DNA of 32,600 bases from a bacterium (GTDB lineage Bacteria > JAMCPX01), in the NCBI GenBank assembly GCA_021792615.1, contig JAJYUJ010000030.1, forward strand, positions 1 through 32,600, written 5' to 3'. Every line of letters starts with the position of its first letter. The stretch's first letter is position 1. A program made the position numbers and the translations under genes. Under the pieces are notes generated by a model, which had not been told where the DNA came from, made no database searches, and saw nothing but the letters and a program-made list of their open reading frames with translations. Of the stretch, positions 6,656 to 15,120 are shown one piece after another.

Positions 6656-7482
6656 CGACAACCAAAGAGGGTATTATAAAATCCAAAGACAATACAGAGA
6701 TATTTTACAAATACATCCTTGCAGATAAGCCAAAGGCCTCCGTATTCATTGTGCACGGACTCGGAGAGCACCTCGGCAGATACGACAACGTAACAAACAC
6801 ACTCAAAGAGTACAACCTTTTCCTCCTCGACCTCAGGGGACATGGCAAGTCGGGGGGCAAAAGAGGGCACGTTATGCGTTTCGACGAGTATCTTGATGAT
6901 ATAGATTCGCTCAGAAATGAGGTGAAGGGGTTTATCAAGGGGAAAACATTCATTCTAGGCCATAGCATGGGAGGGCTCATCGTTCTGCGGTATGCTATCT
7001 ACAGGCCCGAAGGCATCTCCGGCGTTGTAGCATCGGGCCCATTGCTTGGAGTGAACGTGAAGGTACCGAAGATAAAGGATGTGATCGGCAGGCTTGTTGC
7101 CAATCTCGCGCCGGGCCTGTCCATGAGCAATGAGATAGATACGGGCAAACTATCTCACGATAAGGCTGTGGTCGATGCATACAACAACGACCCCCTTGTC
7201 CATGCAAAGGTCAGTGCACGATGGTACGTCGAAATGGTAAAGGCAATGGAAGATACAAACGAAAACGCAGGCAGATTATCCATGCCGTGCCTGATACTGC
7301 ACGGCAGTGCAGACGCGCTTACAAACCCGAGGTCATCGAGGGAGTTTTTCGAAAAAGCCGGCTCCAAAGACAAAACGTATAAACTGTACGAGGGTTATTA
7401 CCACGAGGTATATAATGAGGTCGAAAAGCAGAAGCCGCTTTCCGATATGGCGGAATGGCTGAACAAGAGAGCCCAGGAGTAA
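6652..7482 (+). CDS. Alpha/beta hydrolase, monoacylglycerol lipase-like
   Basis: This 276-aa cytosolic hydrolase belongs to the Hydrolase_4 / monoglyceride lipase family. Motifs are HGLGEHLGRY (residues 35-44, oxyanion region), DLRGHGKS (60-67), nucleophile elbow GHSMGG with Ser105, Asp221 in HGSADALT, and His251 in GYYHEVYNE. The full catalytic triad is present. It probably hydrolyses monoacylglycerols or related esters to free fatty acids. The acyl-CoA synthetase starts 2 nt after its stop, so the pair could release and then activate fatty acids. The exact substrate cannot be read from sequence. Confidence 0.88.
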   Translation: MTTTKEGIIKSKDNTEIFYKYILADKPKASVFIVHGLGEHLGRYDNVTNTLKEYNLFLLDLRGHGKSGGKRGHVMRFDEYLDDIDSLRNEVKGFIKGKTFILGHSMGGLIVLRYAIYRPEGISGVVASGPLLGVNVKVPKIKDVIGRLVANLAPGLSMSNEIDTGKLSHDKAVVDAYNNDPLVHAKVSARWYVEMVKAMEDTNENAGRLSMPCLILHGSADALTNPRSSREFFEKAGSKDKTYKLYEGYYHEVYNEVEKQKPLSDMAEWLNKRAQE

Positions 7483-7484
7483 CC

Positions 7485-9050
7485 ATGTACAAATACAAAA
7501 CCATTAAAGAACTGATATCCGGTCAGGCAAAATCAAAGCCGGACAAGGTATTCATGTATTATAAGGATATGACAAAAACCCTGCGGGAGCTCGATGATAT
7601 ATCGAATAGAATAGGGAACGGCCTGCTTTCGCTGGGTATTCAAAAGGGTGACCGGGTAACCATGCTCATACCCAACAGGCCGGAGTTTATCTATGCATGG
7701 TTTGCCTTGATGAAGATCGGCGCGGTCATGGTACCGGTCAATACACAGTTCAAACCGGACGAGATAAAATATATTATCAGCAATTCCGAGGCGCGTATTC
7801 TGATAACGACCGGCCAGTTCCAGGACACGGTCACAAAGATACGGGGCGAACTGCCGCAGCTGCAGCATATCATCGTCATCGATCCAAAAGATAAGGCAGG
7901 CATAATTCCCTTTGAAGATGTAGTATCGGAGAATCCGTCAGAGCCGGCCGTTGCTGTCGGTGAGTATGATTATGCATCATTCATCTATACCTCGGGCACC
8001 ACGGGTTATCCCAAGGGAGTGATAGATACAAACCGCAATTACATCGCGAATGCCCACCAGATTGCCGAGGCCGCCGATTTCACCGAAAAGGACAGGGCGA
8101 TGCTGATACTGCCATTGTTCCATTGCAATGCACAGGTCGTTACGGTACTCGCACCGCTGTACGCAGGAGCAAGCTTTGTTCTCATGGAAGGGTTTTCTCC
8201 AAAGGAATTTTTGCCGGCGATCGATAAATACAAGCCCTCGACATTCAGCGCCGTCCCGACTGTCTACGCAATACTGAACAGCCTGCCGGATGCAGAGAAG
8301 TACGACCTTTCATCCCTGCGGTTTGTTATATGCGGAGCGGCACCCATGCCGGTCGAGGTGTTCAACACATTCGAGAAAAAATATAAGGCATTCATACTCG
8401 AAGGCTATGGTCTTTCAGAGGCAGCCTGCGCCAGCATCATTAACCCGTTGAAGGGCAAGAGGAAGATAGGTTCTATCGGCAAGCCCCTCCATGGCCAGGA
8501 AGCAAAGATTCTCGATGAAAACAACAAGGAGCTGCCGCAGGGGCAGATCGGGGAGATCTGCATAAAAGGTGATGTTGTCATGACCGGTTATTACAAGAAT
8601 CCGGAGGCAACCGCATCCGCGATAAAGGACGGCTGGCTGCATACCGGAGATCTCGGTTATATGGACGAAGAAGGGTATATCTTTATCATCGGTAGAAAAA
8701 AAGAGATGATCATTCGCGGCGGCGAAAACATCTACCCGAAAGAAATAGAAGAGGTGTTATACAAGCATCAAGGCGTGCAGGATGCCGCGGTCGTCGGGAT
8801 CCCGGACCCAAAATGGGGAGAGGAGGTTTTCGGCTTTGTTGTGCCCAAACAGGGGATGCAACTGTCTGAGCAGGAACTTGTAGGCTTCTTAAAGGAAAAG
8901 ATAGCGGACTACAAGATACCGAAGAAATTCATCGTTTCGGCGGCCTTCCCGAAGACGGCAACCGGCAAGATACAAAAGAACAAGATCATCGGGCAGTACG
9001 CACAGGAACACGGGATCGATCTTTCAAAGAAGTTCGCCGCAAAAAAATAA
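7485..9050 (+). CDS. Fatty-acid/acyl-CoA synthetase (AMP-binding, ANL family)
   Basis: This 521-aa enzyme activates a carboxylic acid to its acyl-CoA through an acyl-AMP. It has the P-loop YTSGTTGYPKG (residues ~168-178), EGYGLSE, TGDLGYMDEEG (~386), GRKKEMIIRGGENIYP, and the C-terminal catalytic lysine in PKTATGKIQK (~488). An in-frame ATG lies at 7455, but the ATG at 7485 has AGGAG at 7475-7479 and does not run into the upstream gene, so 7485 is chosen. Context with the lipase suggests a medium- or long-chain fatty acid; aromatic or other acids cannot be excluded. Confidence 0.92.
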   Translation: MYKYKTIKELISGQAKSKPDKVFMYYKDMTKTLRELDDISNRIGNGLLSLGIQKGDRVTMLIPNRPEFIYAWFALMKIGAVMVPVNTQFKPDEIKYIISNSEARILITTGQFQDTVTKIRGELPQLQHIIVIDPKDKAGIIPFEDVVSENPSEPAVAVGEYDYASFIYTSGTTGYPKGVIDTNRNYIANAHQIAEAADFTEKDRAMLILPLFHCNAQVVTVLAPLYAGASFVLMEGFSPKEFLPAIDKYKPSTFSAVPTVYAILNSLPDAEKYDLSSLRFVICGAAPMPVEVFNTFEKKYKAFILEGYGLSEAACASIINPLKGKRKIGSIGKPLHGQEAKILDENNKELPQGQIGEICIKGDVVMTGYYKNPEATASAIKDGWLHTGDLGYMDEEGYIFIIGRKKEMIIRGGENIYPKEIEEVLYKHQGVQDAAVVGIPDPKWGEEVFGFVVPKQGMQLSEQELVGFLKEKIADYKIPKKFIVSAAFPKTATGKIQKNKIIGQYAQEHGIDLSKKFAAKK

Positions 9051-9064
9051 GCATACCGGCATAC

Positions 9065-9085
9065 AGGGGGTGTACCCCTTGTTTT
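9065..9085 (+). terminator. Weak candidate terminator after the acyl-CoA synthetase
   Basis: AGGGG (9065-9069) and CCCCT (9075-9079) form a 5-bp stem, followed by TGTTTT. The stem is short, so this is only a possibility. Confidence 0.3.
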
Positions 9086-9106
9086 CAACTGCCCCCTTTC
9101 TTCTTG

Positions 9107-9135
9107 TGGACGCGGGTTTACGTTTACGGTATAAT
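9107..9135 (+). promoter_or_regulatory. Promoter of the DUF218-asnB-DegT-pilD-kinase unit, giving a leaderless mRNA
   Basis: A perfect TATAAT at 9130-9135 lies 17 bp after TGGACG (9107-9112, 4 of 6 to TTGACA). The GTG start at 9144 begins 8 nt after the -10 box. Initiation at the usual distance would put the start codon at or within a base or two of the mRNA 5' end. No Shine-Dalgarno is present. Confidence 0.55.
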
Positions 9136-9143
9136 GATCCCCT

Positions 9144-9737
9144 GTGAAACGTTTAATTGTTTATACATGTCTTGGGCTCATTGTTGTGCTGATAGCACTG
9201 TTTTTAATTTATCCTTTCCTGGAAAGGATACTCTATCTGGGGGATACGCCGCATCATGCAGACGCCATTATCGTTCTGAGCGGAGACACGGAGCCATATT
9301 TTCTTCGTACAAAAAAGGCAGTCGAGCTTTATAAGCAGGGATATGCGCAATATATCATCTTCTCGGGATACGGCTCCGGGGGTGACAATGCAGAATTCCT
9401 GTCGAAAATAGCCTTGCATTACCATATACCGAAGCATGCAATCATCATAGAGCCGAATGCCAGGACTACATATGAGAATTTTTTCTTCTCAAAACCTCTT
9501 ATTTTAAAACACGGGTTCAAATCAATCATGATTGTCACGTCTCCCTATCATCAGCTGCGGGCTTACCTTGTCGCGAAAAAACTGTTCAAGGGTACGGGCG
9601 TCATGATCTACAATTGTGCTTCTCACACACCGTATGGCAGTACAGGCGGTCTGAACAACAGAATACGCGAGGCGAGGTTCGTAATGATGGAATATTTTAA
9701 AATAGTGGGTTATTACCTGTTAGGGAGGATAGAGTAG
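9144..9737 (+). CDS. YdcF-like DUF218 membrane-anchored protein
   Basis: The 197-aa protein has an N-terminal membrane helix (residues ~4-26). A DUF218/YdcF domain follows: ADAIIVLSGD, YIIFSGYGSGGDNAEFL, IEPNARTTYENFFFSK, and IMIVTSPYHQLRAYLVAKKLF. Family members include SanA/ElyC-type envelope proteins tied to cell-wall or carrier-lipid homeostasis. Its biochemical role is not established. The start is GTG without a ribosome site. The stop overlaps the asnB start by one base, so it heads a five-gene unit. Confidence 0.85.
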   Translation: MKRLIVYTCLGLIVVLIALFLIYPFLERILYLGDTPHHADAIIVLSGDTEPYFLRTKKAVELYKQGYAQYIIFSGYGSGGDNAEFLSKIALHYHIPKHAIIIEPNARTTYENFFFSKPLILKHGFKSIMIVTSPYHQLRAYLVAKKLFKGTGVMIYNCASHTPYGSTGGLNNRIREARFVMMEYFKIVGYYLLGRIE

Positions 9738-11662
9738 TGTGCGGCATTGTTGGTGTAGCATATTCCGGCGGTAAAAAAGTCGACAAACAGGCACTTGAAG
9801 CTGCTGCAAACAAACTTGTCCACCGGGGACCTGATGCCTCGGGCATTTATATCGATAATGCGGGAGTGCCGAGTGTAGGTCTTGGGCACAGAAGACTTTC
9901 GATCATCGATCTGTCTGCCTCTGCAAATCAGCCGCTGCCCAATGAAAACAAAGACGTGTGGGTTGTTTTCAACGGAGAGATCTACAACTTTCAAAAGCTG
10001 AGGAACCAACTGAAAAAGGACCACCGGTTTGTTTCCAACAGCGATACCGAGGTTATTGTCCACCTCTACGAGCAATACGGCGAAAACGCTATAGCAATGC
10101 TCGACGGTATGTTCGCAATAGCCCTCTACGATCAGAAGAAACACCGGCTTATCCTTGCCCGTGACCGGGTCGGGAAAAAACCGCTCTACTATTATTACGA
10201 CAGGGAAAAAATGATATTCGCCTCGGAGATAAAAGCTATTCTGCCCTTACTTCCCGCAAAGGACATTGTCATAAACGAGCAGACCCTGCCATTCTACCTC
10301 GTGTACGGGTATTCCAGACCGCCGCATACCTTTTATAAAGGAATAAACCAGCTTGCACCTGCAAACTATGCCCTCTACGAGAGTGACGGAAGCATGGAAA
10401 TAAAAAGCTACTGGTCTTTGAAGGAACACATCCTGAACAATGACACACCGGCGCGTGAATTCACGAAAGACGACCCTATGCTCCGGTTTAAGCTTACCGA
10501 GGCCGTAAAGAACAGGCTTATTTCGGATGTGCCGCTCGGCGCATTTTTAAGCGGCGGTATAGATTCGAGTATCGTGACGGGTCTGATGAGCAGGCTCACG
10601 GACGAACCCGTAAAGACATTCTCGATAGGGTTTTCGGAGGATGCCCGGTATGACGAAACGGCGTATGCAAACATCGTTGCCAAGCGGTTCAAAACAGACC
10701 ATCATGTTTTCGTCGTTACGCCGTCAACCATAGATCTTATCGACAAAATCATTTATCATTATGACGAACCGTTCGGCGATGCATCGGCAATACCGACCTA
10801 TATTGTATCCAACCTCACGCGGCAGCATGTGACCGTGGCACTCAACGGTGACGGCGGCGACGAACTGTTCGCAGGGTATACACGGTTTATCGCTGCAACG
10901 ATGTCGGAGAAAATTCCCCCTCCCATGCGTAAGCTGCTTTCGGACGTGTCCGCACTCATCCATGCGCCCCATTCGGAAAAAAGCCTGCTGGCAAGGTCAA
11001 AACGGCTGCTCTCCGTGTTAAACAAACCTCTCATGGAAAGATATCTGAACTGGATATCGTACACGAGGTTCGATGACGTTGCAACCCTGGTTAATCCCGC
11101 GGTGTTCTCCGGATCCGTTCAATACAATTATAGGGACGATGTGTATTCTTACTTTACACAGCACCTCAAGGGTATGGAAGGAACATCCCTGCTGACACAA
11201 CTGCTCTATCTGAATTTTAAAACATACCTGCCCGACGATCTGCTCGTTAAGATGGACAGGATGAGCATGGCAAACAGCCTCGAGGGGAGGTCGCCTTTCC
11301 TTGACCGGGAGCTCATTGAGTATGCGTTTACCATTCCTGACGGTCTGAAAATGAAAGGTTTCAATACGAAATACAACCTCAAACAAACGTTCAAGGACAT
11401 CCTGCCGAAAGAGATCATGCGCCGGGGGAAAATGGGGTTTGGGGTCCCGCTGGGGGCATGGTTCAGAACAAAGCTCAGGGACTACCTCCAGGAACATCTC
11501 ATTTCAGGGGATCCGGCGATCAATACGTATCTCAATGCAAAAGAAGTCCAGCGTATTTTTCATGAACACCAGCAAGGCGTACGGGATCACGGTTTAAAAT
11601 TATGGATGTTTTTGTCCCTCGAATTATGGCTGAGGAATTTAAAGAAAGGAACTATACAATGA
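9737..11662 (+). CDS. asnB: Asparagine synthetase, glutamine-hydrolysing
   Basis: The 641-aa enzyme makes asparagine from aspartate, ATP and glutamine. The GTG start gives Met-Cys2-GIVG, the N-terminal-nucleophile glutaminase. Also seen are HRGPDASG, GHRRLSIIDLS, FNGEIYNF and SDTEVIVHLYE, then ARDRVGKKPLYYYY. The synthetase domain has the PP-loop LSGGIDSS near residue 272 and GDGGDELFAGY. Many AsnB-like proteins work in surface-polysaccharide or exopolysaccharide clusters. The neighbouring DegT aminotransferase and DUF218 protein fit such a role, but a simple biosynthetic role is equally possible. It overlaps the next gene by 4 nt (ATGA). Confidence 0.93.
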   Translation: MCGIVGVAYSGGKKVDKQALEAAANKLVHRGPDASGIYIDNAGVPSVGLGHRRLSIIDLSASANQPLPNENKDVWVVFNGEIYNFQKLRNQLKKDHRFVSNSDTEVIVHLYEQYGENAIAMLDGMFAIALYDQKKHRLILARDRVGKKPLYYYYDREKMIFASEIKAILPLLPAKDIVINEQTLPFYLVYGYSRPPHTFYKGINQLAPANYALYESDGSMEIKSYWSLKEHILNNDTPAREFTKDDPMLRFKLTEAVKNRLISDVPLGAFLSGGIDSSIVTGLMSRLTDEPVKTFSIGFSEDARYDETAYANIVAKRFKTDHHVFVVTPSTIDLIDKIIYHYDEPFGDASAIPTYIVSNLTRQHVTVALNGDGGDELFAGYTRFIAATMSEKIPPPMRKLLSDVSALIHAPHSEKSLLARSKRLLSVLNKPLMERYLNWISYTRFDDVATLVNPAVFSGSVQYNYRDDVYSYFTQHLKGMEGTSLLTQLLYLNFKTYLPDDLLVKMDRMSMANSLEGRSPFLDRELIEYAFTIPDGLKMKGFNTKYNLKQTFKDILPKEIMRRGKMGFGVPLGAWFRTKLRDYLQEHLISGDPAINTYLNAKEVQRIFHEHQQGVRDHGLKLWMFLSLELWLRNLKKGTIQ

Positions 11663-12813
11663 TTAAACAATTGGATTTGTCGGAACAGTACAAAAAACTG
11701 AATGTAGAAATCCTTGACAGAGTAAAACAGGTTTTCGAGACACAGCAATTCGTTATGGGCAATTTTGTCGGCGAGTTTGAAAAGGCGTGCGCGGACTACT
11801 TTGAAGCAAAACACGCTATCAGCGTTGCATCGGGGTCCGATGCATTGTTGATAGCCCTTTTGTCCATAGGTATCCAAAAGGGTGACAAGGTCATAACGAC
11901 CCCGTTCACATTCTTTGCAACGGCCTCGGCAATAACAAGGCTTGGCGGAACACCCCTGTTTGTGGACATAGAACCGGAAACATTCAATATATCCGTGCCT
12001 GCAATCGAACAGGCTCTGAAAAAAAACCGCGGGGTAAAAGCAATACTGCCCGTGCACCTGTACGGAAGGAGCGCTGATATGGAAGGCATCATGAAGCTTG
12101 CAAAAAAGTACCGGGTGAGGGTCATAGAAGATGCAGCGCAGGCATTCGGGGCCAGAAGCAGGTACAAAAACGAATACAGGAAGGCAGGTACTATAGGCGA
12201 CATCGGCTGTTTTTCTTTTTATCCGACAAAGAACCTTGGCGGCGCAGGCGACGGCGGTATGATGGTGACGAACAACGACAAGCTTGCAGCACTTTTAAAA
12301 ATGCTCAGGGCGCACGGTTCTCCCGAAAGGTATATCCACAAATATCACGGGATCAACAGCAGGCTGGATGCCCTCCAGGCTGTTGTGCTGTCGGTAAAAC
12401 TCAACCATATAGAACAGTGGAACCATACAAGGATGGAGCTCGCGCGAAGGTACAACGATCTCTTCTCCGGAGCAGGACTAACCGGCAGCATCACCTGCCC
12501 TGATGTCCCGGACGATCTAACCCATATAGTGCATCAATACACCGTGCGGATAAAAAACAGGGACAGCATCCGGCAGGCGTTAAAGGAAGACGGTATCGGA
12601 ACGGAGGTTTATTATCCCATCCCGCTGCATCTGCAGCCTGTCTTCAAATACCTCGGCTATAAAAAGGGAAGTTTAAAACAAACCGAGCTTGCAGCAAAAG
12701 AAGTGTTAAGCCTTCCCCTGTATCCGGAGATGACCGTTGAACAGCAGGTACAGGTCGTCGATAGCTTTAAAAAGATTCAAGAGTCAAGATTCAAAACTAA
12801 AGATTCAAAATGA
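11659..12813 (+). CDS. DegT/DnrJ/EryC1/StrS-family PLP aminotransferase
   Basis: The 384-aa sugar aminotransferase family member transfers an amino group to a keto-sugar nucleotide using PLP. Seen are ASGSDALLIAL (residues ~57-67, PLP phosphate site), TPFTFFATA, VEDAAQ-type IEDAAQAFGA (~156-165), and the Schiff-base Lys191 in FSFYPTKNLGGAGDGG. The ATG at 11659 is chosen because it overlaps the asnB stop (ATGA) and follows AAAGGA at 11645-11650; an upstream in-frame ATG at 11602 would extend into asnB. The C-terminus ends in a lysine-rich tail encoded by a 14-bp tandem repeat. The substrate is unknown. Confidence 0.92.
   Translation: MIKQLDLSEQYKKLNVEILDRVKQVFETQQFVMGNFVGEFEKACADYFEAKHAISVASGSDALLIALLSIGIQKGDKVITTPFTFFATASAITRLGGTPLFVDIEPETFNISVPAIEQALKKNRGVKAILPVHLYGRSADMEGIMKLAKKYRVRVIEDAAQAFGARSRYKNEYRKAGTIGDIGCFSFYPTKNLGGAGDGGMMVTNNDKLAALLKMLRAHGSPERYIHKYHGINSRLDALQAVVLSVKLNHIEQWNHTRMELARRYNDLFSGAGLTGSITCPDVPDDLTHIVHQYTVRIKNRDSIRQALKEDGIGTEVYYPIPLHLQPVFKYLGYKKGSLKQTELAAKEVLSLPLYPEMTVEQQVQVVDSFKKIQESRFKTKDSK
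12772..12808 (+). repeat. Three tandem 14-bp repeats at the end of the aminotransferase gene
   Basis: AAGATTCAA occurs at 12772, 12786 and 12800, exactly 14 nt apart, with variable intervening 5 nt. It encodes the non-conserved tail (KIQESRFKTKDSK) and abuts the prepilin-peptidase start. It looks like slippage-generated padding. Confidence 0.8.
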
Positions 12814-13586
12814 TGGTTGCAGTGATTGTATTTGTTTTTATTTTCGGCCTGGTCATCGGAAGCTTCCTCAACGTCGTGATCTACAGGCTGCCGGAACACC
12901 AATCCATCGTAAGCCCGGGGTCCCATTGTCCTCATTGCGGCAAACCGATAAAACCCTATGACAATATCCCGCTCATGAGTTATCTAATCCTGCACGGCAG
13001 GTGCAGGTATTGCGGGAACAGGATTTCCCCCAGGTATCCCGCCGTAGAACTTATAACCGGGCTGCTTGCTGCAGGTTTGTTTATAAAATACGGACTGACC
13101 ATTGACCTGATGGTGTTTTTCATACTCTCTGCCGGTCTTACAGCCATTACGTTCATAGATATCGATCACGGTATTATCCCGAACACCCTGTCGTATCCCG
13201 GCATTATCATAGGTTTTGCATCGAGCTTCTTCGTGAGCATAAACAATCCGATCAGCTCCGTTATAGGCATGCTGACCGGCGCAGGGATCCTGTTTGTCAC
13301 GGCCTTCACCTATAAGGCGGTTACCGGTGTAGAAGGCATGGGCATGGGCGATGTAAAGCTGATGGCAGCGATCGGGGCGTTCCTTGGATGGGAAGCGGCA
13401 ATATTCACCGTTATCATAAGTGCATGCATAGGCGCACTCGCAGGGGTAGCTCTCATACTTTTTGCAGGCAAGGGCAGGAGATATGCTATTCCGTATGGTC
13501 CTTTTATATCGCTATCTGCCGTTGTTTATCTTTTTTATGGACATGCCTTGATCTCTTTGTACCTCAGGTTGATAGGCTATGCTTAG
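12810..13586 (+). CDS. pilD: Type IV prepilin peptidase / N-methyltransferase
   Basis: The 258-aa polytopic membrane aspartyl protease cleaves prepilin-like leader peptides and methylates the new N-terminus. The N-terminal methylase region has the two zinc-type pairs C40-PH-C43 and C65-RY-C68 after GSFLNVVIYRLP. The peptidase region has FIDIDHGIIP (Asp117/119) and GMGMGDVKLM (Asp181). There are about seven hydrophobic segments. It starts at ATG 12810 in a 4-nt overlap (a second ATG at 12813 is also possible) and ends with an 8-nt overlap onto the kinase. No pilin genes lie in the window, but the MshEN protein at 21707 hints at type IV pilus or type II secretion elsewhere. Confidence 0.94.
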   Translation: MMVAVIVFVFIFGLVIGSFLNVVIYRLPEHQSIVSPGSHCPHCGKPIKPYDNIPLMSYLILHGRCRYCGNRISPRYPAVELITGLLAAGLFIKYGLTIDLMVFFILSAGLTAITFIDIDHGIIPNTLSYPGIIIGFASSFFVSINNPISSVIGMLTGAGILFVTAFTYKAVTGVEGMGMGDVKLMAAIGAFLGWEAAIFTVIISACIGALAGVALILFAGKGRRYAIPYGPFISLSAVVYLFYGHALISLYLRLIGYA

Positions 13587-15063
13587 AGGTCTGAGAACCA
13601 GGGTCATCCTTATTCAGAGTACGGTTATAGCAGCAGCCTTACTCCTGATGGGAATGGTGCTGTATCAGATCCAGAAAAATGATATTATCCGGCAATTCGC
13701 AGATAATGCTCAAACAACGCAAAGGCTTATCCGGAGCCAGATACAGGGAAGCGGACTCGATCTCGGAAAGGTTGCCCGGGGTGTCCAAGCAGCCCGTGTT
13801 TCTCCCCTGTTTTCAAGTATACAACTGATGGAAAGCAGCGATAGGCCCGCGATCGCAAAAATGACACAGGGCCTTCCGCCGGCATTCTCAGAAAAGGTGC
13901 AATCGCATCTCACGGAATGCAAACCTGGTTTCATGAATATGTCGAACATGAACCTTATCAGTGTTGCGCCTGTCTACGAGTCGCACGGTGCCTGCATAAG
14001 CCTCGCCATAGTATCAAACAGGTCGTACCTTATGCAAAGGCTTTTTTTGCTTATAGAGGTCCTCGGTGCATATATGCTGTTCAATTTTATCATTTTAAGC
14101 ATAATCGCATGGTTTATCATTGACCGGTATGCCGTTATGCCGCTGCGCAGAATTGAGCAGGCAGTGGAAGGGGTAAGCAGCGGTGATTATCCTCAAATGA
14201 AGGAGATGCCCGATGCCAAAGAACTGCACGAGATCGTAAAGGCTTTCAATACCATGACATCGGCCATTCAAACGAAAGAACAGCGTCTTAAAAATACCAT
14301 TCAGGAGTTGAAAGAAATGCAGTCCCTCATCATACAACGGGAGAAGCTTGCGACCATCGGCAGCTTTGTATCCGCCATATCGCATGAAATCGGTAATCCG
14401 TTAAGTGCGATAATCTCCCTGCTTGAATCGGAAAAATCAGCAACATCCTCCGTCAAGAAAGGAGCCGATCGTGAATCCGGCCGCGTGCAGGCCGGCCGGC
14501 CGACAGATATGACAGGCCGCTCCCTGAATGAGGCGTACAGAATAGATGCATTGATAAAACAACTGCTTTTATATGTACGGCAAAAACCACCGGTCTTCCT
14601 CGATGTCAATATAAAGGCCCTTTGCGACGACGTACTCGTCAGCGCAGGGCTGGTAAGGGATCTAAAAGATGTGGCGATTTCGCTCGATGTTGCGGCCGGT
14701 ACCGTGTGGAAAACAGACTATGAAAAACTGCGGCAGGTACTTTTAAACCTTGTCACGAACGCCGTCGACGCCATGCAGGGACGGGGGAGGCTTGCCATAA
14801 AAGCAGCGGTCAGCAGTGGTCAGCTCATTCTTGAGGTTTCGGATACGGGAGAAGGCATCGAAAAGGCACACCTTGAAAAAATCTTCGATCCGTTTTTTAC
14901 GACCAAGGGTTCGGGGAAAGGGACAGGCCTTGGGCTTGCCATAGTTAAAAATAGTGTTCAGGATCTTCACGGAGAAATATCGGTGGGCAGCAAAAAAGGC
15001 GAAGGTACGGTATTTACGATAAAGCTCTCTTTGGTCCCGATTGCAAATTTACATCATGTATAA
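13579..15063 (+). CDS. Membrane sensor histidine kinase (orphan)
   Basis: The 494-aa kinase has a membrane helix at ~8-28, a periplasmic sensor region at ~29-155, a second helix at ~157-181, and a HAMP region (~183-235, [22 protein letters not shown]). A coiled coil leads to the H-box [11 protein letters not shown] with His269. The catalytic domain has the N-box [10 protein letters not shown] (Asn394), G1 DTGEGI (~422-427), FDPFFTTK, and G2 [10 protein letters not shown]. Between H- and N-boxes is a basic, Ser/Gly/Arg-rich insertion (residues ~285-315), unusual for the dimerisation domain. There is no response regulator next to it. Overlap with pilD and the pstS gene 57 nt downstream suggest a surface or phosphate signal, but neither can be assigned. 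Confidence 0.92.
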   Translation: MLRGLRTRVILIQSTVIAAALLLMGMVLYQIQKNDIIRQFADNAQTTQRLIRSQIQGSGLDLGKVARGVQAARVSPLFSSIQLMESSDRPAIAKMTQGLPPAFSEKVQSHLTECKPGFMNMSNMNLISVAPVYESHGACISLAIVSNRSYLMQRLFLLIEVLGAYMLFNFIILSIIAWFIIDRYAVMPLRRIEQAVEGVSSGDYPQMKEMPDAKELHEIVKAFNTMTSAIQTKEQRLKNTIQELKEMQSLIIQREKLATIGSFVSAISHEIGNPLSAIISLLESEKSATSSVKKGADRESGRVQAGRPTDMTGRSLNEAYRIDALIKQLLLYVRQKPPVFLDVNIKALCDDVLVSAGLVRDLKDVAISLDVAAGTVWKTDYEKLRQVLLNLVTNAVDAMQGRGRLAIKAAVSSGQLILEVSDTGEGIEKAHLEKIFDPFFTTKGSGKGTGLGLAIVKNSVQDLHGEISVGSKKGEGTVFTIKLSLVPIANLHHV

Positions 15064-15120
15064 GCCCTTGTAATACGGAATTTACACAGAGAGTATACCC
15101 TTGAGACAAGGAGGAACAAA

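Noticed and set aside
7455-7484. Earlier in-frame ATG for the acyl-CoA synthetase.
   Set aside because: It overlaps the lipase gene, lacks a ribosome site, and the added residues are not part of the ANL family N-terminus.
15064-15100. Possible Pho box before pstS (TTGTAAT...TTTACAC).
   Set aside because: The half-sites do not fall at the 11-bp phasing of PhoB sites and match the consensus poorly.
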